Assembly (NCBI GenBank): GCA_018261905.1
Contig: JAGTRU010000003.1
Location: 1-64,000, forward strand
Length of the DNA stretch: 64,000 nt
Direction: 5' to 3'
DNA from: Pseudomonadota bacterium
Lineage (GTDB): Bacteria > Pseudomonadota > Gammaproteobacteria > Burkholderiales > Rhodocyclaceae
Shown: one piece after another, positions 41,278 through 52,177 of the stretch
Position numbering within the stretch: position 1 is the first letter of the stretch
Layout: each line of letters opens with the position of its first letter
The notes under the pieces: generated by a model
The model's input: only the letters and a program-made list of their open reading frames with translations
Told to the model about the DNA's origin: nothing
Databases searched by the model: none
Made by a program: the position numbers and the translations under genes

Positions 41278-42407
41278 TCCCAATCCACCCGCAGGAGAAT
41301 CGCCAGCGCCACACAGTTCGCCAGAATCCCCGAACCACCGAAACTCATCAGCGGCAGGGTCAGGCCCTTGGTCGGCAGCAGGCCCATGTTGACACCCATG
41401 TTGATGAAAGACTGGACGCCGAACCAGATGCCCATGCCCATGGCGACCAGCGCCGGGTAGAGGCGGTCGAGCTGGACACACTGGCGGCCGATGGCGAAAG
41501 CGCGCTGGACGACCAGGGCGAACAGGGCGATGACGGCAACGACGCCGAAGAAACCGAGTTCTTCGGCAATTACCGCGAGCAGGAAGTCGGTATGCGCTTC
41601 CGGCAGGTAGAACAGTTTTTCGACGCTGGCCCCGAGACCGACGCCGAACAGTTCGCCGCGGCCGAAGGCGATCAGCGAGTGCGATAGCTGGTAGCCGCGG
41701 CCGAAGGCATCGGCCCACGGATCCATGAAGCCGAACACCCGGTCGCGCCGGTAGGGCGAGACGACGATCATCACCGTGAAGGCGATCATCAGGCCGCAAA
41801 TGAGCAGCGCGAAGAGGCGCGCCTTCAGGCCGCCGAGGAAAAGAATGCCCATGGCGATCGAGATGATCACCACGAAGGCGCCAAAGTCGGGTTCCTTGAG
41901 GAGCAGCATGCCGACCACGGCCATCGCCCCGAACATCGGCAGAAAGGCCTGTTTCAGGTCATGCATGACATTGATCTTGCGCACCGTGTAGTCGGCGGCG
42001 TAGAGCACGGCAAACATTTTCATCAGTTCCGACGGCTGCAGATTGGCAAAACCGAGCGGCAGCCAGCGCCGGGCGCCGTTGACGTCGCGCCCGAGGCCGG
42101 GGATCAGCACGATGGCGAGGAGGACGACGCCGGCCATGAAGAGGTAGGGCGCGTATCGTTGCCACAGGCTGATCGGCACCTGGAAGGCGACGGCGGCGGC
42201 GACCATGCCGATGCACAGGAAGACGCCGTGCCGGACCAGGTAATAGGCCGGCTGATGGCCGGTAAAACGGCCGCCTTCGGCGGTCGCGATGGAGGCCGAA
42301 TAGACCATCACCAGACCGATGAAGAGCAGGATCAGCACGCTCCACAAAAGCGGGTAATCGATCTCATCGACCTGGCGGCGCGGCGCGTCAAGCGCCCCGA
42401 TCATCAT
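41244..42407 (-). CDS. ftsW: lipid II polymerase FtsW
   Basis: SEDS-family glycosyltransferase for septal peptidoglycan, 387 aa, ten predicted membrane helices. Signatures: [94 protein letters not shown] and a final [14 protein letters not shown]. The start overlaps the murD stop; ATG at 42407 or 42404 (ATGATG) cannot be told apart. Partner FtsI is encoded at 47696. Confidence 0.97.
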   Translation of the reverse strand: MMIGALDAPRRQVDEIDYPLLWSVLILLFIGLVMVYSASIATAEGGRFTGHQPAYYLVRHGVFLCIGMVAAAVAFQVPISLWQRYAPYLFMAGVVLLAIVLIPGLGRDVNGARRWLPLGFANLQPSELMKMFAVLYAADYTVRKINVMHDLKQAFLPMFGAMAVVGMLLLKEPDFGAFVVIISIAMGILFLGGLKARLFALLICGLMIAFTVMIVVSPYRRDRVFGFMDPWADAFGRGYQLSHSLIAFGRGELFGVGLGASVEKLFYLPEAHTDFLLAVIAEELGFFGVVAVIALFALVVQRAFAIGRQCVQLDRLYPALVAMGMGIWFGVQSFINMGVNMGLLPTKGLTLPLMSFGGSGILANCVALAILLRVDWENRQLMRGGKL

Positions 42408-43756
42408 GCTGCCAGCCCCCGCACGGCGTCGATGAAGGCCTGCGCCCGCTGCGCGTAGTTGCGGTACATGTCGAGACTGGCGCAGGCCGGCGACAACAGC
42501 ACGCAATCGCCGGCCACCGCCTGGCCGGCCAGCCAGCGAACGGCGGTCGCCATATCGGCGGCATGCAGCAGCGGCAGAGCGCAGCCGGTCAGCGCCGACT
42601 CGATGACGGGAGCGTCGCGACCGATCAGCGCCACAGCCCGCCCGTGTTTTTCCAGAGCCGCCTTGAGCGGCGAGAAATCCTGCCCCTTGCCGTCGCCGCC
42701 GAGCACGATGGCGACCTGGCGGCCCATGCCTTCGATGGCGGCCAGCGTGGCGCCGACATTGGTCCCCTTGGAATCATCGACGTAGAGCACGCCGCCGATC
42801 TCGGCCACGCTTTCGACGCGGTGCGGCAGGCCGGCGAAGCTTTTCAGCGGCTCGATCAGGCGTTCCGGGGCAATACCGAGGGCTTCGCAGAGGGCCAGCG
42901 CCGCCATCGCATTGGCCGCATTGTGCAGGCCGCAAAGCTTGAGGTCGGCAATCGCCACGAGATCCTGCCCGCCTTTACGGATGACGCCGTCCACCAGGCC
43001 GAAATCGAGCCCGCGCGACGCGCCTTGCAGGCCGAAGGTGACCATCTTGCGACCGCAGCGGCCGTTGGCCATCGACCAGTCGTCGTCGCGGTTGAGAACC
43101 ATGACGCCCTTGCCCTGGAAGACGCGCGACTTGGCCGCGGCATAGTTGGCCAGGCTGCCGGCGTAACGATCGAGATGGTCTTCGGAAATATTGAGCACCG
43201 TCGCCGCATCAGCGTTCAGGCGATGTGTCGTTTCAAGCTGGAAGCTGGACAGCTCGACCACCCAGACCGCCGGCAAGGCATCGGCGTCCTGCGCCGCCAT
43301 CAGGGCATCCAGTGCCGACGGCGAGATGTTGCCGCAGGCGACGGCCGGCACACCGGCCCCGTTGAGTAAGTGGGCGGTCAGCGCCGTGGTCGTCGTCTTG
43401 CCGTTGCTGCCGGTAATGGCGATGATTTTCGCAGCCGGTAGCTGCGCCCTGACGCCGGCCGCAAACAATTCTATTTCCGAAATTACCGGCATGGCGAGGG
43501 CGGCGATGGCCGGAGTCGCCTTCGGTACGCCGGGTGACAGGGCAACCAGATCGGCACCGGCGAACGTGCTCTCGGCAAAGGGCCCGGCGATCACTTCGGC
43601 GCCCGGCGCGAGCGCTGCCAGGGCAGCGAGATTGGGCGGGGTAGCGCGCGAATCGGCAACGCGGACGACGGCGCCTTGGCGCGTCAGCCACTTGGCCATG
43701 GCCAGCCCGGACTCGCCGAGTCCGACCACCACCACGCGTTTACCCTTGAGTTCCAT
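42404..43756 (-). CDS. murD: UDP-N-acetylmuramoyl-L-alanine--D-glutamate ligase
   Basis: MurD, 450 aa, adds D-Glu to UDP-MurNAc-L-Ala. N-terminal [18 protein letters not shown]-loop [13 protein letters not shown] (115-126), [12 protein letters not shown] and [21 protein letters not shown]. Stop overlaps ftsW start; three bases separate it from mraY upstream. Confidence 0.97.
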   Translation of the reverse strand: MELKGKRVVVVGLGESGLAMAKWLTRQGAVVRVADSRATPPNLAALAALAPGAEVIAGPFAESTFAGADLVALSPGVPKATPAIAALAMPVISEIELFAAGVRAQLPAAKIIAITGSNGKTTTTALTAHLLNGAGVPAVACGNISPSALDALMAAQDADALPAVWVVELSSFQLETTHRLNADAATVLNISEDHLDRYAGSLANYAAAKSRVFQGKGVMVLNRDDDWSMANGRCGRKMVTFGLQGASRGLDFGLVDGVIRKGGQDLVAIADLKLCGLHNAANAMAALALCEALGIAPERLIEPLKSFAGLPHRVESVAEIGGVLYVDDSKGTNVGATLAAIEGMGRQVAIVLGGDGKGQDFSPLKAALEKHGRAVALIGRDAPVIESALTGCALPLLHAADMATAVRWLAGQAVAGDCVLLSPACASLDMYRNYAQRAQAFIDAVRGLAA

Positions 43757-43759
43757 GGC

Positions 43760-44863
43760 TTACCGCAGCTTCAACGAGGACAGCCCGACCAGCACGAGCA
43801 TGATGGTAATGATCCAGAAACGGACGACGACCTGCGTCTCCTTCCAGCCGGTTTGTTCAAAATGGTGGTGCAGCGGGGCCATGCGCAAGATGCGCCGGCC
43901 TTCGCCATATTTTTTCTTGGTGTATTTGAAATAGGTCACCTGCAACATCACCGACAGGGTTTCGACGACGAAGACGCCGCCCATGATCAGCAGCACGATT
44001 TCCTGGCGGATGATCACCGCCACGATGCCGAGCGCGGCGCCGAGCGCCAGGGCACCAACATCGCCCATGAAGACTTCGGCCGGATAGGCGTTGAACCACA
44101 GGAAACCGAGCCCGGCCCCGGCAATCGCGCCGAGGAAGATGCACAATTCGCCGGCCCCCGGCACGTAGGGAATGAGCAGGTACTTGGCGTACACCGCATG
44201 ACCGGTGACATAGGCGAAAAGCACGAAGGCCGAAGCGATCATGACGGTCGGCATGATCGCCAGGCCGTCCAGGCCGTCGGTCAGGTTCACGGCGTTACTG
44301 GTGCCGACGATGACGAAATAGGTCAGGGTGATGAAACCGACGATTCCCAGGGGGAAGGCGACCGTCTTGAAGAAGGGCACGATGAGCTGGGTTTCGGCGC
44401 CCGACTTGGCCGAGAAGGCGAGGAACAGCGCGGCGCCGATGCCGAGCAGCGACTGCCAGAAATACTTCCACTTGGCGGAAAGCCCAGCCGGATCGCGATA
44501 CACCACCTTCTTCCAGTCGTCGTACCAGCCGACGATACCGTAGCCGAGGGTGACGACCAGCACCGTCCACACGTACTTGTTGGAGAGGTCGCCCCACAAC
44601 AATGTGGTGATGCCGATGGCGATCAGGATCAGCACGCCGCCCATGGTCGGCGTCCCCGATTTCACCAAGTGGGTTTGCGGCCCGTCGGTACGCACCGCCT
44701 GACCAATCTTCTTGGCGGCCAGCCAGCGGATGACCCCGGGCCCGGCAGCGAACGAGATGAGCAAGGCAGTCATCGCCGCCAGCACGGTACGCAGCGTGAT
44801 GTAGTTGAAGACATTGAAAAAGCGCACGTCCTGCGCCAGCCACTGGGACAAAGCGAGCAGCAT
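43760..44863 (-). CDS. mraY: phospho-MurNAc-pentapeptide transferase
   Basis: MraY, 367 aa, ten-helix membrane enzyme that makes lipid I. Catalytic blocks [28 protein letters not shown] and [22 protein letters not shown] (aspartates), plus [19 protein letters not shown] at the C-terminus. The start overlaps the murF stop by one base (TGATG). Confidence 0.98.
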   Translation of the reverse strand: MLLALSQWLAQDVRFFNVFNYITLRTVLAAMTALLISFAAGPGVIRWLAAKKIGQAVRTDGPQTHLVKSGTPTMGGVLILIAIGITTLLWGDLSNKYVWTVLVVTLGYGIVGWYDDWKKVVYRDPAGLSAKWKYFWQSLLGIGAALFLAFSAKSGAETQLIVPFFKTVAFPLGIVGFITLTYFVIVGTSNAVNLTDGLDGLAIMPTVMIASAFVLFAYVTGHAVYAKYLLIPYVPGAGELCIFLGAIAGAGLGFLWFNAYPAEVFMGDVGALALGAALGIVAVIIRQEIVLLIMGGVFVVETLSVMLQVTYFKYTKKKYGEGRRILRMAPLHHHFEQTGWKETQVVVRFWIITIMLVLVGLSSLKLR

Positions 44864-46221
44864 CAGTTGTTCTCCTCGGCGACCAGGGCGTCGACTACCC
44901 GTTCCATTTTCATAAAGCGCGAGCCCTTGACCAACACCGTGGTTTCCGGACCGAGCTCCTTGTCCACCGCCGCCACCAGTTTTTCCATCGTGCAGTAATG
45001 GCGCGCCCCGTCGCCGAAGTTGCGGACGGCCTGCTGGGCGGCATCGCCCAGCGCGTACAGGCGATCGATCCCCTGGCTCTTGGCATAACCGCCGATTTCA
45101 TCGTGATACTGGCCGCTGGCCTCGCCGATTTCGCCCATGTCGCCGAGGACCAGCAGCTTGCGACCGATGGTCGAGGCCAGCACGTCGATGCCGGCCCGCA
45201 CCGAATCGGGATTGGCATTGTAGGTATCGTCGAGGATGACGGCGCTATTCTTGCCGCGCCGTAGCTGCAGACGGCCCTTGACGCCGGAAAAGCTTTCCAG
45301 TCCGGCGACCACGGCCGCCATCGGGATTCCCGCCGCCAGGCTGGCGGCAGCAGCAGCCACCGCATTGCGCGCATTGTGGCGACCGGGGAGGCGCAGGCGA
45401 ATGGCCGCCTCGCCTTCCGGCGCGCGCAGTTCGACTGCCGTTTCGAGGCCGTGCTGGCGGACCGTTCCCTGCACGTCGGCCGCCTGATCGATGCCGAACG
45501 TGCGGACCGTGTGGGGCGCCGCCATGGCCCGCCAGGTTTCGGCATAGCAATCGTCGGCATTGACCAGGGCAATGCCGTTCGGCTGCAAGCCGCTGAAAAT
45601 ACTGCCCTTCTCGCGTGCCACCTCATCCATGTCGCCCATCCCTTCGAGGTGGGCGCGCTGGGCATTGGTGATCAGGGCGACGTTCGGCGCCCCGATCGGG
45701 GCGAGATAGGCGATCTCGCCGGGATGGTTCATGCCCATCTCGATCACCGCCGCCCGATGCCTTGCCTGCAGGGCCAACAAAGTGAGCGGCAGGCCGATAT
45801 CATTGTTGAAATTGCCGCGCGTCGCCAGCAGATCGGCGCCGAATTGCGCCTGGAGGATGGCGGCGATCATTTCCTTGGTCGTCGTCTTGCCGTTGGAGCC
45901 GGTCACGGCAATCACCGGCAGCGCAAAGCGGGCGCGCCAGGCGGCGGCCAGACGGCCGAGGGCGAGCCGGGTATCGTCGACGACCACCGCCGGGACGCCC
46001 TCCGGCAGCTTGTCCGGATCGCTCACCAGCAGCGCGGCGGCACCACTGGCAACGGCCGGGGCGAGAAAATCATGGGCGTCGAAACGCTCGCCGCGCAGGG
46101 CGACGAACAATTGTCCCGGGCCGATCGCCCGGGTATCGGTCGAGACCCCGAGGATTTCCCGATCGGGGCCGACCAGACGGCCAGCAACGGCGACAGCAAC
46201 TTGTGAAAGCAGCCACTTCAT
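44863..46221 (-). CDS. murF: UDP-MurNAc-tripeptide--D-alanyl-D-alanine ligase
   Basis: MurF, 452 aa, adds the D-Ala-D-Ala made by Ddl. P-loop [13 protein letters not shown] (107-119), [46 protein letters not shown]. Overlaps murE (ATGA) and mraY (TGATG). Confidence 0.97.
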   Translation of the reverse strand: MKWLLSQVAVAVAGRLVGPDREILGVSTDTRAIGPGQLFVALRGERFDAHDFLAPAVASGAAALLVSDPDKLPEGVPAVVVDDTRLALGRLAAAWRARFALPVIAVTGSNGKTTTKEMIAAILQAQFGADLLATRGNFNNDIGLPLTLLALQARHRAAVIEMGMNHPGEIAYLAPIGAPNVALITNAQRAHLEGMGDMDEVAREKGSIFSGLQPNGIALVNADDCYAETWRAMAAPHTVRTFGIDQAADVQGTVRQHGLETAVELRAPEGEAAIRLRLPGRHNARNAVAAAAASLAAGIPMAAVVAGLESFSGVKGRLQLRRGKNSAVILDDTYNANPDSVRAGIDVLASTIGRKLLVLGDMGEIGEASGQYHDEIGGYAKSQGIDRLYALGDAAQQAVRNFGDGARHYCTMEKLVAAVDKELGPETTVLVKGSRFMKMERVVDALVAEENN

Positions 46222-47699
46222 GCGGCCTCCTCCTGGTTTTCCGAACGCCGCAAGCGCAGCGCGGCTTGCGCCTGTTCGAGGTCAGAGAATGGATAACGGA
46301 CGCCGGCGATTTCCTGGTACAGCTCGTGGCCCTTGCCGGCCAGCAAAATCACGTCGCGCCCGTCGGCTTCGAGAATCGCCCGGCGAATGGCCACCGCCCG
46401 CTCGGCCTCGACCTCGGCGTGGCTCATGCCGGTAAGAATTTCGTCAATGATGGCCTGCGCCTGTTCACGCCGCGGATTGTCGCTGGTCACCAGCACGCGA
46501 TCGGCCTTGGCGGCGGCCACGGCGCCCATCTGCGGCCGTTTGCCATGATCGCGATCGCCACCACAACCGAAGACCACGCAGAGACGGCCGCCGCGCGCCA
46601 GTGCCGTCGGCCGCAAGGCGGTCAACGCATTTTCCAGGGCATCCGGCGTATGGGCGTAATCGACCACGATCAGCGGCTCGTCGTTGCCGCCCAGGCGCTC
46701 CATGCGCCCCGGCGGCGGCGTCAGTTCGGCCAGGCGACGCACGACATCGGCCGCCAGCAGACCGGCATCATGCAAGACGGCAGCGACGGCGAGCAGGTTG
46801 GAAATGTTGTAGGCGCCGACCAGAGCGGTATCAACGACGCCCCGACCATTCGGCAGGATCAGGTTGAAACGCTGACCGAAGGGCGTCTCGACCAACTCCT
46901 CGGCGCGCACCAGGGCCGGAAAATCGCGGCGCCCTTCGCCGATGGCGTAGCCCAGAACGCGCATGGCCGTGGTTTGGCGGATCAGTTTCAGGCCGAACTC
47001 GTCGTCCAGATTGATGATCGCCGTGCGCAGACGCGGCCAAGCAAAGAGCTTTTCCTTGGCCGCGGCATAGGCTTCCATCGTGCCGTGGTAGTCGAGATGG
47101 TCGCGCGTCAAATTGGTGAACACCGCAACATCGACCCGAGCTCCGCTCAGCCGCCCTTCCTCGATACCGATCGAACTGGCCTCCAGGGCGCAGGCGGCGG
47201 CGCGCTGAGCGCGGAAGCTGGCGAGATAGCGCATCAGGGTGGTGGCTTCCGGCGTCGTGAAGCCGGTTTCCGTCAAGGCGTCGGGAAAGCCGGCGCCCAG
47301 CGTGCCGATGATGGCGCAGGGTTTCGGGAAAGCCTGGGCGATACACTGACTGATCGTCGTCTTGCCGTTGGTGCCGGTAATCGCGATCAGCGACAGACCT
47401 TCGCTGGGATGGCCATAAACGGCATGGGCCAGCGGCCCGGCCAGGGCGCGCAGGGCGGCACCCGAAAAGTTGGCGACGGTCCACGCCGGATTCCAGACGA
47501 AGTCGCCGCCCGCCTGCCAGATCACCGCCAGCGCACCGCGCCCGATGGCATCGGCAATATAGCGCCGACCGTCGGCCAGGTCGCCGGGATAGGCCAGGAA
47601 AAGATCGCCGGGCTGCACCTGGCGACTGTCGTCGGCAACGCCGCTGGGTACGACACCCAGCGCCTCCAGACGATCGAGAATTTGGCGTGGCGAACTCAC
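46218..47699 (-). CDS. murE: UDP-MurNAc-L-Ala-D-Glu--meso-diaminopimelate ligase
   Basis: MurE, 493 aa. P-loop ITGTNGKTTISQC (108-120) and, near the C-terminus, VTSDNPRREQ: the DNPR motif marks the meso-diaminopimelate-adding form, so the peptidoglycan is of the usual Gram-negative type. Start codon GTG overlapping the ftsI stop (GTGA). Confidence 0.97.
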   Translation of the reverse strand: MSSPRQILDRLEALGVVPSGVADDSRQVQPGDLFLAYPGDLADGRRYIADAIGRGALAVIWQAGGDFVWNPAWTVANFSGAALRALAGPLAHAVYGHPSEGLSLIAITGTNGKTTISQCIAQAFPKPCAIIGTLGAGFPDALTETGFTTPEATTLMRYLASFRAQRAAACALEASSIGIEEGRLSGARVDVAVFTNLTRDHLDYHGTMEAYAAAKEKLFAWPRLRTAIINLDDEFGLKLIRQTTAMRVLGYAIGEGRRDFPALVRAEELVETPFGQRFNLILPNGRGVVDTALVGAYNISNLLAVAAVLHDAGLLAADVVRRLAELTPPPGRMERLGGNDEPLIVVDYAHTPDALENALTALRPTALARGGRLCVVFGCGGDRDHGKRPQMGAVAAAKADRVLVTSDNPRREQAQAIIDEILTGMSHAEVEAERAVAIRRAILEADGRDVILLAGKGHELYQEIAGVRYPFSDLEQAQAALRLRRSENQEEAA

Positions 47700-49444
47700 A
47701 GCGTCTCCTTGGCGGGGCCGGCCCCGGCCACCTGGACCGGGGCATCCGGCGGGATCCCCATGGTCCGCAGGGCACCGCTCATGATTTGCGAAAAGGCCGG
47801 CCCGGCGACATCGCCACCGTAATGGGCGCCGTTGGTCGGCTCGTCAATCATCACCGCAACAACCAGACGCGGCTCGCTGATCGGCGCCAGACCGACAAAC
47901 GAGGCAACATATTTGCGGGCGTATACGCCGCCTTCGACCTTGTAGGCCGTTCCCGTCTTGCCGCCCACCCGGTAGCCCGGCACCCGCGCCTTGGGTGCGG
48001 TACCTTCCGGTTGCACCGCCATTTCCAGCATGGCACGGACTTCGCGCACGGTTTGCGGCGAGAAGACATTGATGCCACGCACCGGCGTGTCGTCGAGGCG
48101 GGTCAGCGACAAGGGCATCAGATCGCCGTCGCGGGCAAAGACGGTATAAGCCCGGGCCAACTGGACCAGGCTGACGGCAATACCATGGCCGTAGGACATC
48201 GTCGCCTGTTCGATCGGTTTCCAGTTTTTCCAGGGACGCAAACGGCCATTGACCTCGCCGGGGAAGCCGAGATTGGGCGCCTGGCCGAAACCGATGCTGT
48301 CGAACATCTCCCACATTTCCTTGGGCGGGAAGCCCAAGGCGATTTTTGCCGTACCAACGTTGGATGATTTCTGGATGACCTGGGCGACGGTCAGCGCGCC
48401 ATGCGGGTGGGCATCGGAAATGGTGGCGCTGCCGATGGTCAGATGGCCCGGCGCGCAGTTGATAATGGTATCGAAGCGAACCTTGCCCTTGTCCAGCGCC
48501 AGGGCCGCCGTGAACGGCTTCATGACCGAACCCGGCTCGAACGTATCGGTCAGGGCCCGGTTGCGCAATTGGGCGCCGGACAGGCCGTGACGATTATTCG
48601 GGTTATAGGTCGGCCAGTTCACCAGAGCGAGGATCTCGCCGCTCCGCGTATCGATGACGATGGCCCCGCCGGCCTTGGCATTGTTCGCCTCGACCGCCGC
48701 CTTGAGGTTGCTATAGGCCAGATACTGGATTTTCGAATCGAGCGCCAGCCGGACATCCTTGCCATCCTGCGGCGGCTTGGTGGCCCCGACGTCTTCGACG
48801 ATGTTGCCGCGCCGGTCGCGGATCACCGTCCGGCTCCCGGGATGGCCGAGCAGGCTCTGCTGAAAAGCCAGTTCGACGCCTTCCAGGCCCTTGTCGTCAA
48901 CGCCGGTAAAGCCCACGATGTGGGCCGTCATGTCACCGGTCGGGTAATAGCGGCGATACTCCAGCTCCTGGTGCACCCCGGGCAATTTCAGGGCCGCGAT
49001 CCGATCGGCGGTTTCCGGCGGCAACTGCCTTTTGACGAAGGTGAAGGTTTTTTCCGAGGCGATCTTGCCGTCCAGTTCGCGGACGCTCATGTCGAGCAGC
49101 TTCGCCAGTTGTTGTTTCTGGGCCGCCGACATCGTCCGGGCGTCGCCCGGAATGGCCCAGATCGACTTCATCGGCGTCGATACGGCGAGCATGTCGCCGT
49201 TGCGGTCCACGATCTTGCCGCGCGAGGCGGAAACTTCGATATCGCGGCGATAGCGCGAATCGCCCTTCTCCTGCAGGAAGTCGTTATTGATCACCTGCAG
49301 ATAGAAACTGCGGCCGACCAGCAGCAGAAACGCCCCCATCAGCAGCAGCGCCACCGAACGCGAACGCCAGCCCTGCAACGCCAGTTGCAGCAGCGGGCTT
49401 TCGGTAAAGCGGTGACCGCGTTGCGGGCGACGACGCACGGCCAT
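47696..49444 (-). CDS. ftsI: penicillin-binding protein 3 (FtsI)
   Basis: Septal transpeptidase, 582 aa. Short cytoplasmic start, membrane helix (SVALLLMGAFLLLVGRSFYLQVI), pedestal domain (ASRGKIVDRNGDMLAVS) and the transpeptidase domain with SVMK (active Ser, in FEPGSVMKPF), SSN (QKSSNVGTA) and KTGT. The ATG at 49444 overlaps the ftsL stop (TGATG). Partner of FtsW. Confidence 0.97.
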   Translation of the reverse strand: MAVRRRPQRGHRFTESPLLQLALQGWRSRSVALLLMGAFLLLVGRSFYLQVINNDFLQEKGDSRYRRDIEVSASRGKIVDRNGDMLAVSTPMKSIWAIPGDARTMSAAQKQQLAKLLDMSVRELDGKIASEKTFTFVKRQLPPETADRIAALKLPGVHQELEYRRYYPTGDMTAHIVGFTGVDDKGLEGVELAFQQSLLGHPGSRTVIRDRRGNIVEDVGATKPPQDGKDVRLALDSKIQYLAYSNLKAAVEANNAKAGGAIVIDTRSGEILALVNWPTYNPNNRHGLSGAQLRNRALTDTFEPGSVMKPFTAALALDKGKVRFDTIINCAPGHLTIGSATISDAHPHGALTVAQVIQKSSNVGTAKIALGFPPKEMWEMFDSIGFGQAPNLGFPGEVNGRLRPWKNWKPIEQATMSYGHGIAVSLVQLARAYTVFARDGDLMPLSLTRLDDTPVRGINVFSPQTVREVRAMLEMAVQPEGTAPKARVPGYRVGGKTGTAYKVEGGVYARKYVASFVGLAPISEPRLVVAVMIDEPTNGAHYGGDVAGPAFSQIMSGALRTMGIPPDAPVQVAGAGPAKETL

Positions 49445-49737
49445 CAGGGCCTGCCTTTCTTGACCGCCGGCTTGGCAACTACCGGCGCCGCTGCCGGGCG
49501 CGCATCCGGCGACACCATGTGCAGACGATCCCGGGCGATCTGCTCGATCCGCGGATGGGTTGCCCAGGTCGACATTTCCAGTTGCAGCTGACCGTATTCG
49601 ACATCCAGTTGCCGCGCCCGTTCCTGTTCCCCTTCGAGATCCTGGAAGAGCTTGCGCGCCCGATGCTGGGAGGTCACCACACCGAGCGCGCAAATGACCA
49701 CGACCAGGAGAAGAATCATGTTGAAGCGGACCATCAC
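49444..49737 (-). CDS. ftsL: cell division protein FtsL
   Basis: FtsL, 97 aa: one membrane helix ([18 protein letters not shown]) followed by a leucine-zipper-like coiled coil ([30 protein letters not shown]) and an Ala/Pro/Lys tail. It forms a complex with FtsB and FtsQ. The gene order rsmH-ftsL-ftsI supports the call although sequence conservation is low. Its start overlaps the rsmH stop. Confidence 0.93.
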   Translation of the reverse strand: MMVRFNMILLLVVVICALGVVTSQHRARKLFQDLEGEQERARQLDVEYGQLQLEMSTWATHPRIEQIARDRLHMVSPDARPAAAPVVAKPAVKKGRP

Positions 49738-50660
49738 ATTTTTTCCGCGACGCGCATCACGGCACTGCGGGCCCGCGGATTGGCCGCGACCTCGGCCGCC
49801 GACGGCTTGATCATCTTGCCGACCAGACGCAACTTCGGTTTCGGCAACTGATCGGCGCGCAAGGGCAAGCCTTTCGGCAGATCATCGGCCACCGACTGCT
49901 GACGCAGGAAATTCTTGACGATGCGGTCCTCCAGCGAATGGAAGGAAATCACCACCAGGCGCCCCCCCGGCGCCAGCAGTTCAAGCGCCTGCGGCAGGGC
50001 TACCTCCAGCTGGCGGAGCTCTTGATTGATATGAATCCGTAGAGCTTGAAAGCTGCGCGTCGCCGGGTCCTGCCCTGGTTCACGGGTGCGCACGGTCGCG
50101 CGTACGATGGCCGCGAACTGACCTGTTGTGACAATAGGTTGTTCGAGCCGAGCAGCCACAACCTTCTTTGCAATCTGGAAAGCAAACCGTTCTTCGCCAT
50201 AATTTCTAATAACCTCCGTGATATCCCTTATTTCGGCCCGCGCCAGCCACTCGGCCGCCGTCTCGCCCTGCGTCGTATCCATCCGCATGTCGAGCGGCGC
50301 ATCCTGGCGGAAGCTGAAACCGCGCTCCCCATCGTCGATTTGCGGCGACGACACCCCCACGTCAAACAAAATCCCATCGACTTTCTGCAGGCCAGCCTCC
50401 TGCGCCGCTTCGGCAATTTCGCCAAAGGCGCGATGCACTAGCTGGAAACGGCCATCGGCCAACACCGCGCCCGCCGCAATCGCCTGCGGATCGCGATCAA
50501 GCGCCACCAGGCGCCCCTTTTCATTGAGCTCAGCCAGAATTCGGCGGCTATGCCCGCCGCGCCCGAAAGTGGCATCCAGATAGATGCCGTCCGCCTTGAT
50601 CGCCAGGGACTGAACCGCTTCGTCGAGCAGCACCGTGACGTGGGTGCCACCCGCGGTCAC
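49734..50660 (-). CDS. rsmH: 16S rRNA m4C1402 methyltransferase
   Basis: RsmH (MraW), 308 aa, methylates N4 of C1402 in 16S rRNA. Start [16 protein letters not shown] motif [50 protein letters not shown], and [19 protein letters not shown] near the end. Overlaps mraZ by four bases. Confidence 0.97.
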   Translation of the reverse strand: MTAGGTHVTVLLDEAVQSLAIKADGIYLDATFGRGGHSRRILAELNEKGRLVALDRDPQAIAAGAVLADGRFQLVHRAFGEIAEAAQEAGLQKVDGILFDVGVSSPQIDDGERGFSFRQDAPLDMRMDTTQGETAAEWLARAEIRDITEVIRNYGEERFAFQIAKKVVAARLEQPIVTTGQFAAIVRATVRTREPGQDPATRSFQALRIHINQELRQLEVALPQALELLAPGGRLVVISFHSLEDRIVKNFLRQQSVADDLPKGLPLRADQLPKPKLRLVGKMIKPSAAEVAANPRARSAVMRVAEKM

Positions 50661-51103
50661 AGCACCAGATCTCCGAAGCCCGGCGGCAGGTCGCCGGACA
50701 GCGCCTCCGCAGCCAGATCGTTCTGCTGCTTCCAGCCGGCCTCGCTCCAGATTTCGAAGTGGGTCCCCATGCCAACCAGAAAGACGGTTTTGCCGAGATT
50801 GGCGTAATCGCGCAATTCGGGCGCCACCAGAATGCGACCGGCGGAATCGAGCTCCTCGGTACGTGCATTACCGACCAGCACCCGTTTGATCGACGCGGCC
50901 CGCGGATCGAGGCTGGAGGCCTTGAGAATCTGGTCGCGAATCGGTTGCCAGGCCGGCGACGGGTAAAGCAGCAGGCAGCGGTGCGGATGCGCCGTCAGGA
51001 CGAGCGCCCCCTCAGCGGCGGCGAGCAGGGGCTCGCGGTGCCTTGCCGGTATGGCAAGCCGCCCCTTCGCATCCAGACTGAGTGCTGCAGCCCCTTCAAA
51101 CAT
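50657..51103 (-). CDS. mraZ: transcriptional regulator MraZ
   Basis: MraZ, 148 aa, AbrB-like DNA-binding protein that forms rings and represses its own operon in E. coli. Two SpoVT/AbrB repeats, recognised by [23 protein letters not shown] and [35 protein letters not shown]. The ATG at 51103 gives the standard start; nine more in-frame codons upstream are not conserved. It leads the whole division cluster. Confidence 0.95.
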   Translation of the reverse strand: MFEGAAALSLDAKGRLAIPARHREPLLAAAEGALVLTAHPHRCLLLYPSPAWQPIRDQILKASSLDPRAASIKRVLVGNARTEELDSAGRILVAPELRDYANLGKTVFLVGMGTHFEIWSEAGWKQQNDLAAEALSGDLPPGFGDLVL

Positions 51104-51119
51104 CCCTTGCCTCGCTCCT

Positions 51120-51153
51120 CGTTTACCCACTTTTCAACACGTTTTCCCACTTT
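51120..51153 (-). promoter_or_regulatory. MraZ-type direct-repeat operator
   Basis: On the minus strand two near-identical 14-mers, AAAGTGGGAAAACG (51140-51153) and AAAGTGGGTAAACG (51120-51133), 20 bp from start to start. E. coli MraZ binds TGGG-containing direct repeats at about 10-bp period; here the middle repeat is degenerate. The upstream copy overlaps the promoter -10, fit for autorepression. Confidence 0.75.
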
Positions 51154-51177
51154 AGAGCAACAACCCCCCTCAGTCAA
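51149..51177 (-). promoter_or_regulatory. sigma-70-type promoter of the division cluster
   Basis: Minus strand: -35 TTGACT (51172-51177), 17-base spacer, -10 TAAAGT (51149-51154). Matches 5/6 and 4/6 of consensus with ideal spacing, 46 bases before the mraZ ATG, followed directly by the TGGG repeats. Confidence 0.7.
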
Positions 51178-51414
51178 TAGAAAAATCCGGAATTTTTTCT
51201 TACACAACAAGGACTTACGCACGCTTCGCAATGTGAATTTATGGAAAAAATTCCCTTAAAAATCAAGGCGTGAAATTCGACACTTAAAGTGACTTGTAAG
51301 GAGTCTGAGAAAACCCGCCCAAACCCCTACCCAAGGCATGCAAACGTGCTAAAAATTCCGAAAAACTGGCGTCCAAAGCCGCCTTCAACAGCACCAACCC
51401 GACACCCCGGCAGC
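51178..51414. other. gene-free stretch between dsbC terminator and mraZ promoter
   Basis: About 240 bp, more AT-rich than its surroundings (runs such as GGAATTTTTTC). I see no gene, no strong hairpin and no repeat from the two families in it. Because mraZ is read away from it, it may hold further upstream control sites. Confidence 0.5.
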
Positions 51415-51441
51415 AAAAACAAAGGGCGCCCGAAGGCGCCC
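51415..51441 (-). terminator. terminator after dsbC
   Basis: Minus strand: GGGCGCC-TTCG-GGCGCCC (51424-51441, 7-bp stem) followed by TTTGTTTTT. It begins 23 bases after the dsbC stop. Confidence 0.88.
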
Positions 51442-51463
51442 CAGTTCGCTGAAATTGAGTGGC

Positions 51464-52168
51464 TTAGCGGAGCTGATTGAGCTTTTGCTCGATGCGCGCC
51501 AGAGGCACGGCACCGGGAACCCGCTCGCCATCGGTAAAGAACAGGGTCGGCGTACCGGAGATATTGAGCTTGCGGCCGAACTCCTGATTTCGAGCGATCG
51601 CCGTCACATCACAATCCTCTTTCGCAGGCGGCGCCTTGGCATCGATCATCCAGTCGTTCCAGGCTTTTGCCCGGTCCGCCGAGCACCAGATCTGCCGCGA
51701 CTTGCGCACCGAATCCTCAGAGAGAATCGGATAGAGGAAGGTGAACACCGTGACGTTGTCGAGCTTGAGGAGATCTTTGGCCAAGCGCTTGCAATACCCG
51801 CAATTGGGATCCTCGAAAGTGACTAGGACGCGCTTGCCATCGCCGCGCACCTGTTTGACCGCTCGCTCCAGCGGCAATTCATTGAACTTGATGGCGGTCA
51901 GCTTCTTCATCCGCTCCTCGGTGACGTTCTTCATGGTCTTGGCATCGATCAACTGCGCCCCCAGCATGATGGCCGAGACCTTTTCGTCGGTATAGAAGAT
52001 ATTGCCATCGGCGTAGACCTCGTACAGACCGAGATAACCCGATTTGACGACGCTCTCCACCTTGCTGCCGAGCTTGGCTTCCATCATCCGCCGGATGTCA
52101 GCCTCGTCGGCCAGGGCCGAGGCAGCAAAGACCAACAACAGGGTGAGCGGCAACAATTTTCGGAACAT
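51464..52168 (-). CDS. dsbC: thiol:disulfide interchange protein DsbC
   Basis: Periplasmic disulfide isomerase, 234 aa. Signal peptide ends near residue 20 (VFAASALA|DE). An N-terminal dimerisation domain is followed by a thioredoxin fold with active site CGYC in FEDPNCGYCKRLAKDL; a second Cys pair (QIWCSAD and KEDCDV) matches the structural disulfide of the family. The cis-Pro loop is ISGTPTLFFTDG. It probably shares a transcript with the ubiH-like gene, whose stop lies nine bases upstream of its ATG. Confidence 0.93.
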   Translation of the reverse strand: MFRKLLPLTLLLVFAASALADEADIRRMMEAKLGSKVESVVKSGYLGLYEVYADGNIFYTDEKVSAIMLGAQLIDAKTMKNVTEERMKKLTAIKFNELPLERAVKQVRGDGKRVLVTFEDPNCGYCKRLAKDLLKLDNVTVFTFLYPILSEDSVRKSRQIWCSADRAKAWNDWMIDAKAPPAKEDCDVTAIARNQEFGRKLNISGTPTLFFTDGERVPGAVPLARIEQKLNQLR

Positions 52169-52177
52169 GCAATTCTC

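Noticed and set aside
41248..41799. Upstream part of a long frame ending at the murG start
   Set aside because: It lies in another frame of ftsW with no protein-like sequence. Only the last 42 codons (41119-41247) have start and overlap signals.
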